Position numbers and translations under genes: made by a program
Assembly (NCBI GenBank): GCA_905203305.1
Contig: CAJKVH010000003.1
Location: 105,483 to 169,482 of the forward strand
Origin: an uncultured Eubacteriales bacterium
GTDB lineage: Bacteria; Bacillota; Clostridia; TANB77; CAG-508
Length of the DNA stretch: 64,000 bases
Direction: 5' to 3'
Notes under the pieces: generated by a model
Told to the model about the DNA's origin: nothing
Seen by the model: only the letters and a program-made list of their open reading frames with translations
The model's database searches: none
Part shown: positions 8,183 through 16,339 of the stretch, piece after piece
How the letters are laid out: each line of letters opens with the position of its first letter
Numbering within the stretch: the stretch's first letter is position 1

Positions 8183-8924
8183 AGAGATACAAAGAATAGG
8201 ATATTATGCAGTAATACCTGCTACTGTTCTATTTAATGAACGATTAAAACCTAATGAAAAATTGCTTTATGCTCTCATAACAGCTTTATCAAATAAAGAA
8301 GGCTATTGTTATGCTTCTAATAAATATTTAGGAGAAAAGTTAGGAGTAGATCCTGTAACAGTTTCAAGATGGATAACTGATTTAAGGAGGAACAATTATG
8401 TTTTTGTAGATATAATGAGAAACGAGAAAAAAGAGATAATTTGTAGGAGAATATTTCCAAATGATGTACCCTATAGACTAAATAATCAATACCCCTATAT
8501 ACTAAAAAATCAAGAGGGTATTGATGAAAAGGTCAAAGATAATAATATAATAGATAATAATATAAATACACACACAGTCAGCAAAGAAAAATTTAATGAA
8601 AATGTATTTCTTTATGATTATGAATATAAAAAATTACTAGAAGAATACGGAGAAAATAAAACTAAAAAATGTATAGAAGAATTATCTTTATATAAGAAAT
8701 CAAAGGGAGTAGAGTATGAAAGCGATTATGCAACAATAAAAAGATGGGTAATTATAAGAGTTGAGGAATTGGAAGCAAGAAAAGATAAAAAAATTACTAA
8801 AAATAAAAGCTTTAATAATTATGAACAAAGAGAATATCCTAAAGAATTTTTAGATAGTTTATATGAAAATAATAATTTTACTTCAGCAAATACTGAAGAA
8901 GATGAAATGGATTTAGATATATAA
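8160..8924 (+). CDS. Winged-helix replication initiator-like protein
   Basis: About 254 residues. The N-terminal domain reads YYAVIPATVLFNERLKPNEK and continues into an alanine/leucine-rich helix and a winged helix (YASNKYLGEKLGVDPVTVSR), the pattern of RepA_N/phage replisome-organiser proteins in Firmicutes elements. It likely starts plasmid-like replication of the excised ICE or controls early genes. The start is unsettled: TTG 8145, GTG 8160 and GTG 8172 are in frame behind AGGAAAGG. The final residues TEEDEMDLDI fit the acidic tail shared with other ICE proteins. A terminator follows directly. Confidence 0.7.
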   Translation: MIAIVRDEEIQRIGYYAVIPATVLFNERLKPNEKLLYALITALSNKEGYCYASNKYLGEKLGVDPVTVSRWITDLRRNNYVFVDIMRNEKKEIICRRIFPNDVPYRLNNQYPYILKNQEGIDEKVKDNNIIDNNINTHTVSKEKFNENVFLYDYEYKKLLEEYGENKTKKCIEELSLYKKSKGVEYESDYATIKRWVIIRVEELEARKDKKITKNKSFNNYEQREYPKEFLDSLYENNNFTSANTEEDEMDLDI

Positions 8925-8955
8925 CACAACTAAAAAGTTGTGATTTTTTATTTTA
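8925..8955 (+). terminator. Terminator directly before a ribosome binding site (2 of 7)
   Basis: CACAACT (8925-8931), loop AAAA, AGTTGTG (8936-8942), then ATTTTTTATTTT running straight into AGGAGG of the 8967 gene. Confidence 0.75.
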
Positions 8956-8966
8956 GGAGGTACAAA

Positions 8967-9404
8967 GTGGTTACTAAAAAGGTAAAAAAGATTATTAGAA
9001 AAAAATTATATGAATATCCAATATATGATAGATTAATAAATGAGTTAGAATTAGAAAAAGATACTACTGAAGGTAGAGATATAAATTCTTCAATAAGAAG
9101 TAAAAATAAAATTAGTAGAGCAACTGAGAGACAAGTAATAAAAAATATTAGTATAGATGGTAAAATAAATGAATACAAAAAATGGAAAGAGTTAATAGAT
9201 AATGTGCTTCAAGATTTTAGAAAATGTGATAAAACTAAACTGAAGATTGTTGAATATAAGTTCTTTGGTAATATTCCTGAAGATATTATTGCAGATGAAT
9301 TATATGTTTCTAAAAGCACAGTAAGGAGTTATTTGAAAGATATTTATTTTGAGATTGGAATACTTGCAACTTTAAATAATTTAATATCCAAAAATATTTT
9401 TTAG
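8967..9404 (+). CDS. Sigma-like/RinA-type transcription regulator
   Basis: The GTG start at 8967 has AGGAGG 6 bases upstream. The 145-residue product has an N-terminal charged part, a middle segment ATERQVIKNISIDGKINEY, and a C-terminal helix-turn-helix (VEYKFFGNIPEDIIADELYV, then SKSTVRSYLKDI) like sigma-70 region 4 as found in the ArpU/RinA phage regulators. It probably activates ICE transcription. It ends the early block; the next gene has its own promoter. Confidence 0.65.
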   Translation: MVTKKVKKIIRKKLYEYPIYDRLINELELEKDTTEGRDINSSIRSKNKISRATERQVIKNISIDGKINEYKKWKELIDNVLQDFRKCDKTKLKIVEYKFFGNIPEDIIADELYVSKSTVRSYLKDIYFEIGILATLNNLISKNIF

Positions 9405-9428
9405 TTAAATGATATTTTATAGAAAATA

Positions 9429-9437
9429 TGATATAAT
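9429..9437 (+). promoter_or_regulatory. Extended -10 promoter of the HEPN-like cargo unit
   Basis: TGATATAAT with no good -35 box. The leader from here to the ATG at 9472 resembles the leader of the 23252 cargo gene. Confidence 0.5.
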
Positions 9438-9471
9438 TTTCAAAAATAATCTGAAAGTAAGTGTGAATAGT

Positions 9472-10476
9472 ATGGAAAACGATAATTTAAAATTGTTTAT
9501 GTATACAGTAGATGAGTATAAACGATTTGCAAAGCAACTAACTAATTATAAATTAACAGATTCTTATGATGAAGCATCATATATTGTAACAAATACTAAA
9601 TTAATGATATTACGAAAGTATGGTTGCAATAAAGAAAAAGTATATATTAATAAAATAATAAAAAGTATGATTGAAAAATATCCTGAAAATAAAAAAGAGC
9701 TAGATATTTTATTAAATGAGTATAATAAAATTGAAGAACAACAATTAGAATATATTTTAACAGATGGCACAAAGTTAAATTTGTATCAAACAATAGAAGA
9801 TGTAATGTATGGAATGTATTTACACGCAGATAAAGAAAGAATAAATAGATTAATAAAAACAGATGAAAGTTTAAGATTTATATGTGTAAGAAAATATGTT
9901 GGAGAACTTGAGAAGGTAGTGCTAAAACTATATGACATTTTAAAAAAGTATGGAGAAAATAATGAAAAAACTGAGACAAAGAGAGCAACTACAATTTATT
10001 TAGGAGATACTTCAAAAAATAAACAAGAAATTAATAAGTCTCCATATTGGTCTAATTTATATGGAAAAGATGGAGATGTAACAGAAATTGATGAAATTAT
10101 ACAAAAATCAAAAATAGAAGATTTGGAAATTATTAATAAGTGTACATCTTTTATTGAAGAGTTAAAAAAAGATAATATGTCAATTGCTTTTTTAGAAAGT
10201 TTAATATATCCTACAACAAAGAAAGCATGGGGAGATTATTCGGAGGCTAAAAAATATTATAAATCAATTAAAAAACCTGGTTTGAGTTTAAAAGTACGAT
10301 ATAATGATATTCATACAATGGCATATATTAGAATTATTCCACAAGTTGATAATATATTTTTAATAGATACGCCCCATATAATTAGTGAAGTATGTGAAAT
10401 AAGTTTAGTAAAATATAAAGAAGAATGGAAAATTTATTCTATGGGAAGCCATTTAGATTCATATATTGTAGGATAG
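9472..10476 (+). CDS. Cargo protein of unknown function, partner of HEPN-like gene
   Basis: 334 residues from the ATG at 9472; a longer frame from 9409 would begin upstream of the promoter. It is mostly helical, lysine- and asparagine-rich, with no membrane segment. Residues near 150 (RFICVRKYVGELEKVVLKLY) are helical, and the last 90 residues are mixed strands (LSLKVRYNDIHTMAYIRIIP). I recognise no family. It has its own promoter, is followed after 35 bases by a HEPN-like gene and then a terminator, so the two form a closed cargo unit between backbone genes. Confidence 0.6.
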   Translation: MENDNLKLFMYTVDEYKRFAKQLTNYKLTDSYDEASYIVTNTKLMILRKYGCNKEKVYINKIIKSMIEKYPENKKELDILLNEYNKIEEQQLEYILTDGTKLNLYQTIEDVMYGMYLHADKERINRLIKTDESLRFICVRKYVGELEKVVLKLYDILKKYGENNEKTETKRATTIYLGDTSKNKQEINKSPYWSNLYGKDGDVTEIDEIIQKSKIEDLEIINKCTSFIEELKKDNMSIAFLESLIYPTTKKAWGDYSEAKKYYKSIKKPGLSLKVRYNDIHTMAYIRIIPQVDNIFLIDTPHIISEVCEISLVKYKEEWKIYSMGSHLDSYIVG

Positions 10477-10511
10477 TATATTATTGATTGAATTAATAGA
10501 GGAAAAACATT

Positions 10512-11057
10512 ATGGAAAATAAATATATAAGAGATAAATTTAATGGACTTACAGAAGAAATTTATAAGTGGGATTGTGTTTCAATTTCTCCATTTTTTAA
10601 AGAAGAATTTAGAAGTAAAACAGCAGAAAAAGAAATAGTTGATGCATATTTACATTCAGCAGAATGTTTGTATATGTGTTTTCGTAGTGAAAATAATCCT
10701 GACGCTAAAATAAAAGTTTTTAGAACTAACCAAATGTGTATGCCATTTCTATTTTTGTGTAGGCACACAATAGAGTTATCAATAAAGGGAGTTTTAAATA
10801 ATAAACAAGGAAAAATAAAGAAAATTCATAAATTAAAAGAATTATGGAATGAACTCAATAAAGAAATAGAGATAAATAATTCAGATTTTGATATGCTAAT
10901 AGATGTTCTAAATACAATAGATGATGATGGTTGCAAATTAAGGTACTCAAATGATGGCAATGGAAATAATTATAATAATAAACCTTGTTTTATCAGAGCA
11001 GATTTAATATTAAAAACAACAAAAGAATTATATAATTTTTTATTAAAACAAATATAA
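10512..11057 (+). CDS. HEPN-like protein
   Basis: 181 residues, start preceded by GAGGAAAA. The segment FLCRHTIELSIKGVL followed by HKLKELWNELNKEIE is the classic helix pair of HEPN-fold proteins related to AbiV and others (H-x-x-E-L-x-x-K-x-x-L). HEPN proteins are often RNases in toxin-antitoxin or abortive infection systems; the catalytic R-x4-6-H is not clear here (RH is adjacent), so activity is uncertain. Paired with the upstream cargo gene in one promoter-to-terminator unit. Confidence 0.6.
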   Translation: MENKYIRDKFNGLTEEIYKWDCVSISPFFKEEFRSKTAEKEIVDAYLHSAECLYMCFRSENNPDAKIKVFRTNQMCMPFLFLCRHTIELSIKGVLNNKQGKIKKIHKLKELWNELNKEIEINNSDFDMLIDVLNTIDDDGCKLRYSNDGNGNNYNNKPCFIRADLILKTTKELYNFLLKQI

Positions 11058-11064
11058 TCAATAT

Positions 11065-11099
11065 AAGCTAGTACAAATTTTGGTACTGGCTTTATTTTT
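11065..11099 (+). terminator. Terminator closing the HEPN-like unit
   Basis: AAGCTAGTAC pairs with GTACTGGCTT (one wobble), followed by TATTTTTATTT. Confidence 0.75.
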
Positions 11100-11121
11100 A
11101 TTTGGTAATTTTTCAAAAAAA

Positions 11122-11154
11122 GGTTTGGGATTAGATATATGCTCACTGTATAAT
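11122..11154 (+). promoter_or_regulatory. GGTTTGGA-type ICE promoter, copy 1
   Basis: GGTTTGGGA then TATAAT at 11149-11154 with 18 bases between TTGGGA and the -10 box. Confidence 0.65.
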
Positions 11155-11186
11155 GATTAAAAATAAGGAAAAAGGAGGAAAAGAAG

Positions 11187-11516
11187 TTGAAAAAATTGGA
11201 CGAAGGATTTTTTGATCAATATACAGATGATTTTGCAGATTATTTTGAAAATCAAAGGGTAATGAGAATAATGTTAGGAACTGAATATAAAAAAATAAAC
11301 AAAGCTATTTGTGAAATCAAAAATAAATATCCTAATGTAGTAGCTTTATTAGAAGATGGAGAAAAAACTAAATTAAATGATGAAGAAGAAAATGCAATTA
11401 TAGAAATACTAAAGTTTCAAGAAGAAATTAATTTGATTGAATTAAAAGAGGCTTTTAAATTAGGATTTAAGGAAGCTTATATTTATTTTGAATCAATGGA
11501 TATGTTAAAAATATAG
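11187..11516 (+). CDS. Small helical ICE protein, DUF6809-like (tentative)
   Basis: 109 residues from a TTG start with AAGGAGG 8 bases upstream. Two charged helical blocks end in EAFKLGFKEAYIYFESMDML. The layout (Y-K-K-I-N-K near the middle, then L-N-D-E-E-E, then a conserved-looking F-x-x-G-F-K-E-A) is like small DUF6809-type proteins of Firmicutes ICEs, and similar to the 15578 gene in this element. Function unknown. First gene after promoter copy 1. Confidence 0.5.
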   Translation: MKKLDEGFFDQYTDDFADYFENQRVMRIMLGTEYKKINKAICEIKNKYPNVVALLEDGEKTKLNDEEENAIIEILKFQEEINLIELKEAFKLGFKEAYIYFESMDMLKI

Positions 11517-11529
11517 ATGGAGGATACAA

Positions 11530-12273
11530 ATGGGAGAAAGAATCAGATGTAGAAAATGTGGAGATATATTACAAAGTAAATATAGACATGATTTTCAAAT
11601 GTGTAAATGTGGATCTTGTTATATAGATGGAGGAGATGATTATTGCAGAATAGGGGGAGAAAAAGAAAATATAGAATGGATTGACAGAAACGATGGAAAA
11701 CAGTTTAAATATTTATTTGATTATTGTGAAGAAATAATTAATAAAAAAATAATGTCTAATTGGTATACAAGAGGAAGGTTAGATAGAAAAACATGGAAGT
11801 TAGAAGATCAAGAAAATGAATTTTTGTATTCAGAAGGAAAATATATTACTAAAATAAAAGAAATAGATTTACCAAAAGATTATATTAAAATTAGAAGTAG
11901 AACAATATGGTATTTGACTGGATATCTAAGAACATCAGGAGTAAAAGATTTATATTATACATATATAAAAGAAAATCATTTATTTAAAGATGATTATTTA
12001 TATATTTCTTATGATAAGAAAATAGAAGGAATCAAAGGAAAATATAGTAATGATGAAGTGAGAAATTTTGATTTTTTTATTTGTGGAGGAGATATTATAA
12101 AAGTTTTATTTGCAATAGAAAAGAATTCTGATATTGATACTACAAAGATAAGAAATAAAATTAAAGAAAAATTTGAATGGTGGAAAGAAAATGAACAGGA
12201 AGACTATAAAAGATCATTTGGTGGTAAAAAAATTGATGATATATTTGAGTATTATGAGAAAAATATTAAATAA
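11530..12273 (+). CDS. Protein with N-terminal DUF7695-type zinc ribbon
   Basis: 247 residues; GGAGG precedes the ATG. The N-terminus carries IRCRKCGDILQSKYRHDF then CKCGSCYIDGGDDYCR, i.e. C-x2-C and C-x-C-x2-C clusters followed by a DGG-D-Y element, which matches the DUF7695 zinc-ribbon domain. Residues from about 60 on are a separate acidic region of unknown fold with many lysines and tyrosines. Second gene of the unit driven by promoter copy 1. Function unknown. Confidence 0.6.
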   Translation: MGERIRCRKCGDILQSKYRHDFQMCKCGSCYIDGGDDYCRIGGEKENIEWIDRNDGKQFKYLFDYCEEIINKKIMSNWYTRGRLDRKTWKLEDQENEFLYSEGKYITKIKEIDLPKDYIKIRSRTIWYLTGYLRTSGVKDLYYTYIKENHLFKDDYLYISYDKKIEGIKGKYSNDEVRNFDFFICGGDIIKVLFAIEKNSDIDTTKIRNKIKEKFEWWKENEQEDYKRSFGGKKIDDIFEYYEKNIK

Positions 12274-12290
12274 GGAAGGAGTCTAATAAT

Positions 12291-12785
12291 ATGCTTTGGG
12301 ATGATTTTAAGAAAAATTACAATAATTATAAGGAACAACCAATAGAAAATCTTAGTATAGATGCTTTAAAAAATATGTATAAGGATTTAGTATATATAGC
12401 TACGGAAACAGCATTTGATGAAGTGAATCGCGATACAGAATTTTTATTAAGAATATTATTATTACAACATAGAATAAATTTTAATGAGGAAAGTAAGCAA
12501 TATGAAAATCCTAATTGGGACAAAAGTTGCGAAATAAATGGAATAAAATTTGAAAAAGAAAAAACTTATTTAATAAAAGAAGATAGAGTTGATGAATATA
12601 CTAAACAACTTGAATATCAACTAAAAGAAAAGGATAAAAAAATAACTGAATTAGAAAATATGCTAAAACCTGTATTAGATTTGAATATTCCAATAAATAC
12701 ATTGATAAATGAATTTGAACGATTAAATGAGTTGGAAGATAATATGGAGATATCAAAATTAAAATCTGAGGATAAAAAAGTTTAA
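12291..12785 (+). CDS. Coiled-coil ICE protein of unknown function
   Basis: 164 residues, AAGGAAGGAG upstream. A short helical N-terminus (LSIDALKNMYKDLVYIATET) is followed by a lysine/glutamate coiled coil (residues about 100-125) and a polar end. Not recognised. Last gene of the unit that begins at 11187. Confidence 0.55.
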   Translation: MLWDDFKKNYNNYKEQPIENLSIDALKNMYKDLVYIATETAFDEVNRDTEFLLRILLLQHRINFNEESKQYENPNWDKSCEINGIKFEKEKTYLIKEDRVDEYTKQLEYQLKEKDKKITELENMLKPVLDLNIPINTLINEFERLNELEDNMEISKLKSEDKKV

Positions 12786-12840
12786 CTAAAATAGTAACAA
12801 AAAAAGTACACACAAAAAAGAGTACAAAAAAAAGACCACC

Positions 12841-12868
12841 TTGAAAAGCTAAAAATAGGTGGTATAAT
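12841..12868 (+). promoter_or_regulatory. Promoter upstream of tnpV
   Basis: TTGAAA, 16 bases, TATAAT (12863-12868) with TGG before the -10 box. It is followed by a hairpin (GAGATGCA/TGTATCTC, 12893-12918, then TTTTCTTTT) that may attenuate it, and then by a second promoter. Confidence 0.5.
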
Positions 12869-12925
12869 ATGTATAATGAAATACTTGTTGAGATGCAGAG
12901 AAAAACTTTGTATCTCTTTTCTTTT

Positions 12926-12960
12926 GGGGTTTGGAAAACCTGATACTAGTAAAGTATAAT
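12926..12960 (+). promoter_or_regulatory. GGTTTGGA-type ICE promoter, copy 2
   Basis: GGGGTTTGGA, with TTGGAA at 12931-12936 and TATAAT at 12955-12960 (18-base spacer), 24 bases before the tnpV start codon. Confidence 0.6.
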
Positions 12961-12984
12961 ATAAATGAAAGAAGGTAGAAAACA

Positions 12985-13260
12985 ATGATTTTTGGAAAAT
13001 ATGGGCAGATGATTTTAAGTAATATGGAGAAAAATTATCCATACAGAAAACAAGAACTAGAATTAACAGGGAAACTAAATACAAAAATATTTGAAAGAGA
13101 ACAATATATTTTACAATTAAAGGAAAAATTAGAAAAAGAAATAAAAACAGAATATAAAGAACCAAAAACAAGTGAAATGTATGTTGTGGCTAAATACCAA
13201 CAAATGATTGATGGTTTAGTTGATGAAATTCTAATGAAAGAAGTTTTAGTAAAGATATAA
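12985..13260 (+). CDS. TnpV family protein
   Basis: 91 residues. The opening GKYGQMILSNMEKNYPYRK, followed by an L-T-G-K-L-N motif, a helix and a C-terminal repeat ending EILMKEVLVKI, matches the transposon-encoded TnpV family common in Firmicutes mobile elements (pattern G-K/R-x-G-x-M, L-x-G-K-L, and an M-x-x-A-E-E-I type end). The molecular role is unknown. It is a single-gene unit: own promoter upstream and a terminator 4 bases after the stop. Confidence 0.75.
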   Translation: MIFGKYGQMILSNMEKNYPYRKQELELTGKLNTKIFEREQYILQLKEKLEKEIKTEYKEPKTSEMYVVAKYQQMIDGLVDEILMKEVLVKI

Positions 13261-13263
13261 GAT

Positions 13264-13303
13264 GAGAGTTAGTGAAAAATAAAATTACTAGCTCTTTTTT
13301 TGT
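13264..13303 (+). terminator. Terminator directly before a ribosome binding site (3 of 7)
   Basis: AGAGTTAGT (13265-13273) pairs with ACTAGCTCT (13287-13295), then TTTTTT; the ribosome binding site AAGGAAGGAGAG of ardA follows within 10 bases. Confidence 0.7.
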
Positions 13304-13322
13304 GTAAGGAAGGAGAGAGTTT

Positions 13323-14285
13323 ATGCTTAATATATGGGTTGGTAATTTAGGTAAATATAATGAAGGAGAATTAAAAGGAGGATGGTTAGAACTACCAAAA
13401 GAAAAAGAAGAGATTGATGAATTTTTAAAAGAAGTAGTAGGACTTAATGAGAAATACGAAGAATATATGATAAATGATTTTGAAACAGATTTACCATATA
13501 AAGTTAGTGAATATGAAAGTATAAAGATGCTTAATTTATTAGCGAAAGTATCCGAAAATATTTATAATATGAAGGCAATCGAAGGATATGCAAATTCAGA
13601 GGGAAATTTAAGTATTGAACAATTAATGAATATAATTATTCAAGAAGATGAAATACCTTATTATTCTTATCAAATAGATAGTTGGACTATGTCAGCAGAA
13701 GAAAAATATGGATATAGATTTGCTAAAGATACAGGTTTATTAGATGTATTAAAACAACATGGAATTGAAGGATATTTTGATTTTGAGAGTTATGGTAGAG
13801 ATGCTGAAATAAGTGGATATGTTGAATTATTAGATGACGGTTATATAGATAAAAGTGAAAGTATAAATTTAAATAAATATTCAATACAAGAAATAATAGA
13901 AATGTATGATATGGAAGAAGAAACGGAAAAAAAGTTAAAAGTTATATACAAACAAGTAGGAAAAGATCCAATAGTAATGGAAATTGATGATACATTAGAA
14001 GCTAAGCAAAAGTTAGTTGGAGGTTTAATTGAAGTAGTACCTTATAAAGAAGATTTATTGTTAGTTTGTAATGAAGAAGGAAAGATTCTCAATCAAAAAC
14101 CAAATCTTGACTTTGGATATGATTATATTGCAGGAAATTGTTTTGTTGTAGGAGATGACTTTGAAAATGCAGGTTTCAAATCTGTTAGTGAAGAACAAAT
14201 AGAAAAAATAAAACAAGATTTGAAAGATAGAAGTATTGAAGTTGTTGAAATAGAAGAAGTTGAAGAAGATGATATGGAGTTTTAA
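13323..14285 (+). CDS. ardA: Antirestriction protein ArdA fused to a DUF3846 domain
   Basis: 320 residues. Residues 1 to about 195 are ArdA: MLNIWVGNLGKYNEGELKGG, W-L-E-L-P, and later EGYFDFESYGRDAEISG, then a dimer-interface acidic helix. ArdA mimics bent B-form DNA and blocks type I restriction enzymes, protecting incoming DNA. Residues about 203-295 are a DUF3846 domain (LEAKQKLVGGLIEVVPY, a CNEEGK element and an AGNCFVVGDDFE element), the same domain that stands alone at 18581. The last residues VEEVEEDDMEF carry the acidic tail shared with the relaxase. Linked to the next two genes by short gaps. Confidence 0.88.
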   Translation: MLNIWVGNLGKYNEGELKGGWLELPKEKEEIDEFLKEVVGLNEKYEEYMINDFETDLPYKVSEYESIKMLNLLAKVSENIYNMKAIEGYANSEGNLSIEQLMNIIIQEDEIPYYSYQIDSWTMSAEEKYGYRFAKDTGLLDVLKQHGIEGYFDFESYGRDAEISGYVELLDDGYIDKSESINLNKYSIQEIIEMYDMEEETEKKLKVIYKQVGKDPIVMEIDDTLEAKQKLVGGLIEVVPYKEDLLLVCNEEGKILNQKPNLDFGYDYIAGNCFVVGDDFENAGFKSVSEEQIEKIKQDLKDRSIEVVEIEEVEEDDMEF

Positions 14286-14297
14286 TTGGGAGGAATA

Positions 14298-14873
14298 ATG
14301 AGTATAGAGATAGAAGTAGATAAAAAACCAAAAAAGGAAATTATGAAGGATATAAAAGTAAAAAATACAAACGATATTTATGAATTAGAGGAAGTTCAAG
14401 AAATAAAAGATGCAATTCAAGAGCATTTGATATTTATAGGTTTAGATAAAAGCAATAATATCAGAAAGATAAGTCTTTTAGGTGTCGGATCAAGTTGTGA
14501 AATTTTAATAGATACTAAAAATATAATAAGAAGTGCACTGATGAGCACAAGCGATAGAGTTATTTTAGTACACAATCATCCTTCAAATTCGCTAAAACCT
14601 AGTAAAGAAGATATACATATAACTAATATTACTAATAAATTATTAAAAACATTTAATATTGAACTTTTAGATCATATCATTGTTACAGAAACAAGTTATA
14701 TAAGCATGAATAAAACCAAAAATATAGATAAAGAATTCAAAAATGAAGATATAAATTTATTAGAAAAAGCATTATTGGTAGAAGAAAATACTAAATTAAA
14801 AAATGAGATAAAAGAACTAAATTATAAATTAGAAAATAAAGAAATAGTTGAAGAAAATGATATGGAAATGTAA
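14298..14873 (+). CDS. RadC-like JAB-domain protein
   Basis: 191 residues from the ATG at 14298, with GGGAGG just upstream. The JAB/MPN metal site is visible: H92-N-H94-P-S then P-S-x-x-D with D105, as in RadC-like JAB proteins of mobile elements. Unlike cellular RadC it lacks the N-terminal helix-hairpin-helix region. Residues 150-185 form a coiled coil. Role unproven; such proteins are placed near antirestriction genes in ICEs and may act on DNA or ubiquitin-like or peptide substrates. The end VEENDMEM is the shared acidic tail. Confidence 0.85.
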   Translation: MSIEIEVDKKPKKEIMKDIKVKNTNDIYELEEVQEIKDAIQEHLIFIGLDKSNNIRKISLLGVGSSCEILIDTKNIIRSALMSTSDRVILVHNHPSNSLKPSKEDIHITNITNKLLKTFNIELLDHIIVTETSYISMNKTKNIDKEFKNEDINLLEKALLVEENTKLKNEIKELNYKLENKEIVEENDMEM

Positions 14874-14888
14874 GAAGGAGGGAATATT

Positions 14889-15509
14889 ATGCCAAATCAT
14901 TGTTTTAATGAAGTAAAAGCAAAAAAAGAAATTTTAGATGAAATATATGATTATGAAAAAGAAAAAATTACATTTAATAAATTAATACCTATGCCAAAAG
15001 AACTAGAAAATTCTATAGCAGATGGGAGTACTACTATAAAGAAAGCTATGTATTTGTATTTGAATGGAGATAAAGATCTTTTAGAAGCAAAATGGGAAGC
15101 TAATAAAGATGCACAACAAAAATATAAAACATTTGATAAAATGGTTGAGTATTTATTTGAAAAGTATCCTAAAGAAGAAGTTATAAGAAGTTATACTTGT
15201 TTACAAAAATATGGAACTGATAATTGGTATGATTGGAGTATAGAACATTGGGGAACAAAATGGGATGCTTATGATTGTCAAGGAAGTCCACAAGAAGGGA
15301 CTCTAATATTTTTTACAGCATGGAATCCACCTGATGAAATTATAAAAACTTTATGCAAAAAATATCCTAATTCTGATTTGGATTGGTTTTATGAAGAAGA
15401 AGGAATGCAATTTGCTGGACATTGTTATGCAGGAGAGAATGGAGAAGTCATAAATAAAGAATGTGCAGTAAGCAATTATGAAGCTGAAGAAGATGATATG
15501 GAATTTTAA
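14889..15509 (+). CDS. Api92/YubB-like ferredoxin-fold protein
   Basis: 206 residues; AAGGAGGG precedes the ATG. The start MPNHCFNEVKAKKEI, the FNKLIPMPKEL motif, and the WYDWSIEHWGTKWDAYD block are diagnostic of the DUF1281/Api92-like family found on plasmids (YubB) and phages. The ferredoxin-like C-terminal half includes the block GTLIFFTAWNPPDEI. Biochemical function is unknown; the position next to ardA suggests a role in establishment in the new host. It ends in EAEEDDMEF, the shared acidic tail. Confidence 0.85.
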   Translation: MPNHCFNEVKAKKEILDEIYDYEKEKITFNKLIPMPKELENSIADGSTTIKKAMYLYLNGDKDLLEAKWEANKDAQQKYKTFDKMVEYLFEKYPKEEVIRSYTCLQKYGTDNWYDWSIEHWGTKWDAYDCQGSPQEGTLIFFTAWNPPDEIIKTLCKKYPNSDLDWFYEEEGMQFAGHCYAGENGEVINKECAVSNYEAEEDDMEF

Positions 15510-15523
15510 AATCTTTTTTTAAA

Positions 15524-15556
15524 GGGTTTGGATATATAAAAACACCATAGTATAAT
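15524..15556 (+). promoter_or_regulatory. GGTTTGGA-type ICE promoter, copy 3
   Basis: GGGTTTGGATAT with TTGGAT at 15528-15533, 17 bases, TATAAT at 15551-15556, 21 bases before the next start codon. Confidence 0.7.
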
Positions 15557-15577
15557 CTTATACAGGAGGTAAAGACT

Positions 15578-15871
15578 ATGGAAGAAGAAAAAATATTAGA
15601 ATCTATTTTCTTTGACAGAGAACAAGGAGTACTTGCAAATGTTTCTGATGAAGAAAGAAAAGTAATTTTAGAAATAGAACGAGATGGAAACGAAGATAAA
15701 TTAAGAAAATTAATAGAGCAAGTTAAAGAAGATAGACTAAGAAATAAAATAGAAGAAATGCTTGATTATGCACTTGAAGATGTTTCAAAAAGATATTGTG
15801 CTAGTTTAGAAAAATATTACAAGCAAGGATTCAAAGATGGAGTTAATTTAATAGTAGAATGTGTAAGTTAA
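15578..15871 (+). CDS. Small helical ICE protein, similar in layout to the 11187 gene
   Basis: 97 residues with AGGAGG 7 bases before the ATG. All-helical and charged, ending EKYYKQGFKDGVNLIVECVS, the same G-F-K-D/E ending type as the 11187 protein (DUF6809-like, tentative). Function unknown. It forms a one-gene unit with its own promoter and with a terminator overlapping its stop codon. Confidence 0.55.
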   Translation: MEEEKILESIFFDREQGVLANVSDEERKVILEIERDGNEDKLRKLIEQVKEDRLRNKIEEMLDYALEDVSKRYCASLEKYYKQGFKDGVNLIVECVS

Positions 15872-15899
15872 GGGGTAGAGTGATATCTATCCCTTTTTT
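15870..15899 (+). terminator. Terminator directly before a ribosome binding site (4 of 7)
   Basis: AAGGGGTAGA pairs with TCTATCCCTT (one wobble) then TTTT; AAAGGAGGGG of the 15918 gene follows within 6 bases. Confidence 0.75.
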
Positions 15900-15917
15900 A
15901 TACAAAGGAGGGGTGAG

Positions 15918-16337
15918 TTGAAAAATATAAGATTATTCATAGAAAGTAATAAATTAGATATGTTAAAAGCTTTTTCGGATGATAGTTATTTATATAATTA
16001 TATTGTAAATAATTATTCTGAATTACCTGAAGATAATATATTTAGAAATCCAACAATATTAAAGAAAATAAATGATATGATTTATTTTTCAAAAACAGGA
16101 ATAACTGAAGATGATGAGTTTGTATGGAAAGAAACTAGTCAAGATTTAAAAAATAAAAATGTATCATATTATGCAGTAGTTTTAGATTCTAATAATGGAT
16201 CTTTTTTTATATACAATAATTTAAAAGATAAAATACCATATATAGAAATAGACAAAAATACAGATTTATTTGAAGCCATAAATAAAATAGAAAAATTTAA
16301 TAAAGAATTAGAATATGAGGAAGAAACGGAGATGTAA
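15918..16337 (+). CDS. ICE protein of unknown function with acidic tail
   Basis: 139 residues from a TTG start behind AGGAGGGG. Soluble, mixed secondary structure; N-terminal half helical (LIESN-type and AFSDDSYLYNYIV), C-terminal half with strands VSYYAVVLDSNNGSFFIY. No family recognised. The end YEEETEM is a looser form of the shared acidic tail. It is 2 bases from the ParB-like gene and coupled to it. Confidence 0.55.
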   Translation: MKNIRLFIESNKLDMLKAFSDDSYLYNYIVNNYSELPEDNIFRNPTILKKINDMIYFSKTGITEDDEFVWKETSQDLKNKNVSYYAVVLDSNNGSFFIYNNLKDKIPYIEIDKNTDLFEAINKIEKFNKELEYEEETEM

Positions 16338-16339
16338 AG

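Noticed and set aside
12841..12925. Riboswitch between the 12291 gene and tnpV
   Set aside because: Only one hairpin with a T/C-rich tail between two promoters; no conserved aptamer-like core was recognisable.
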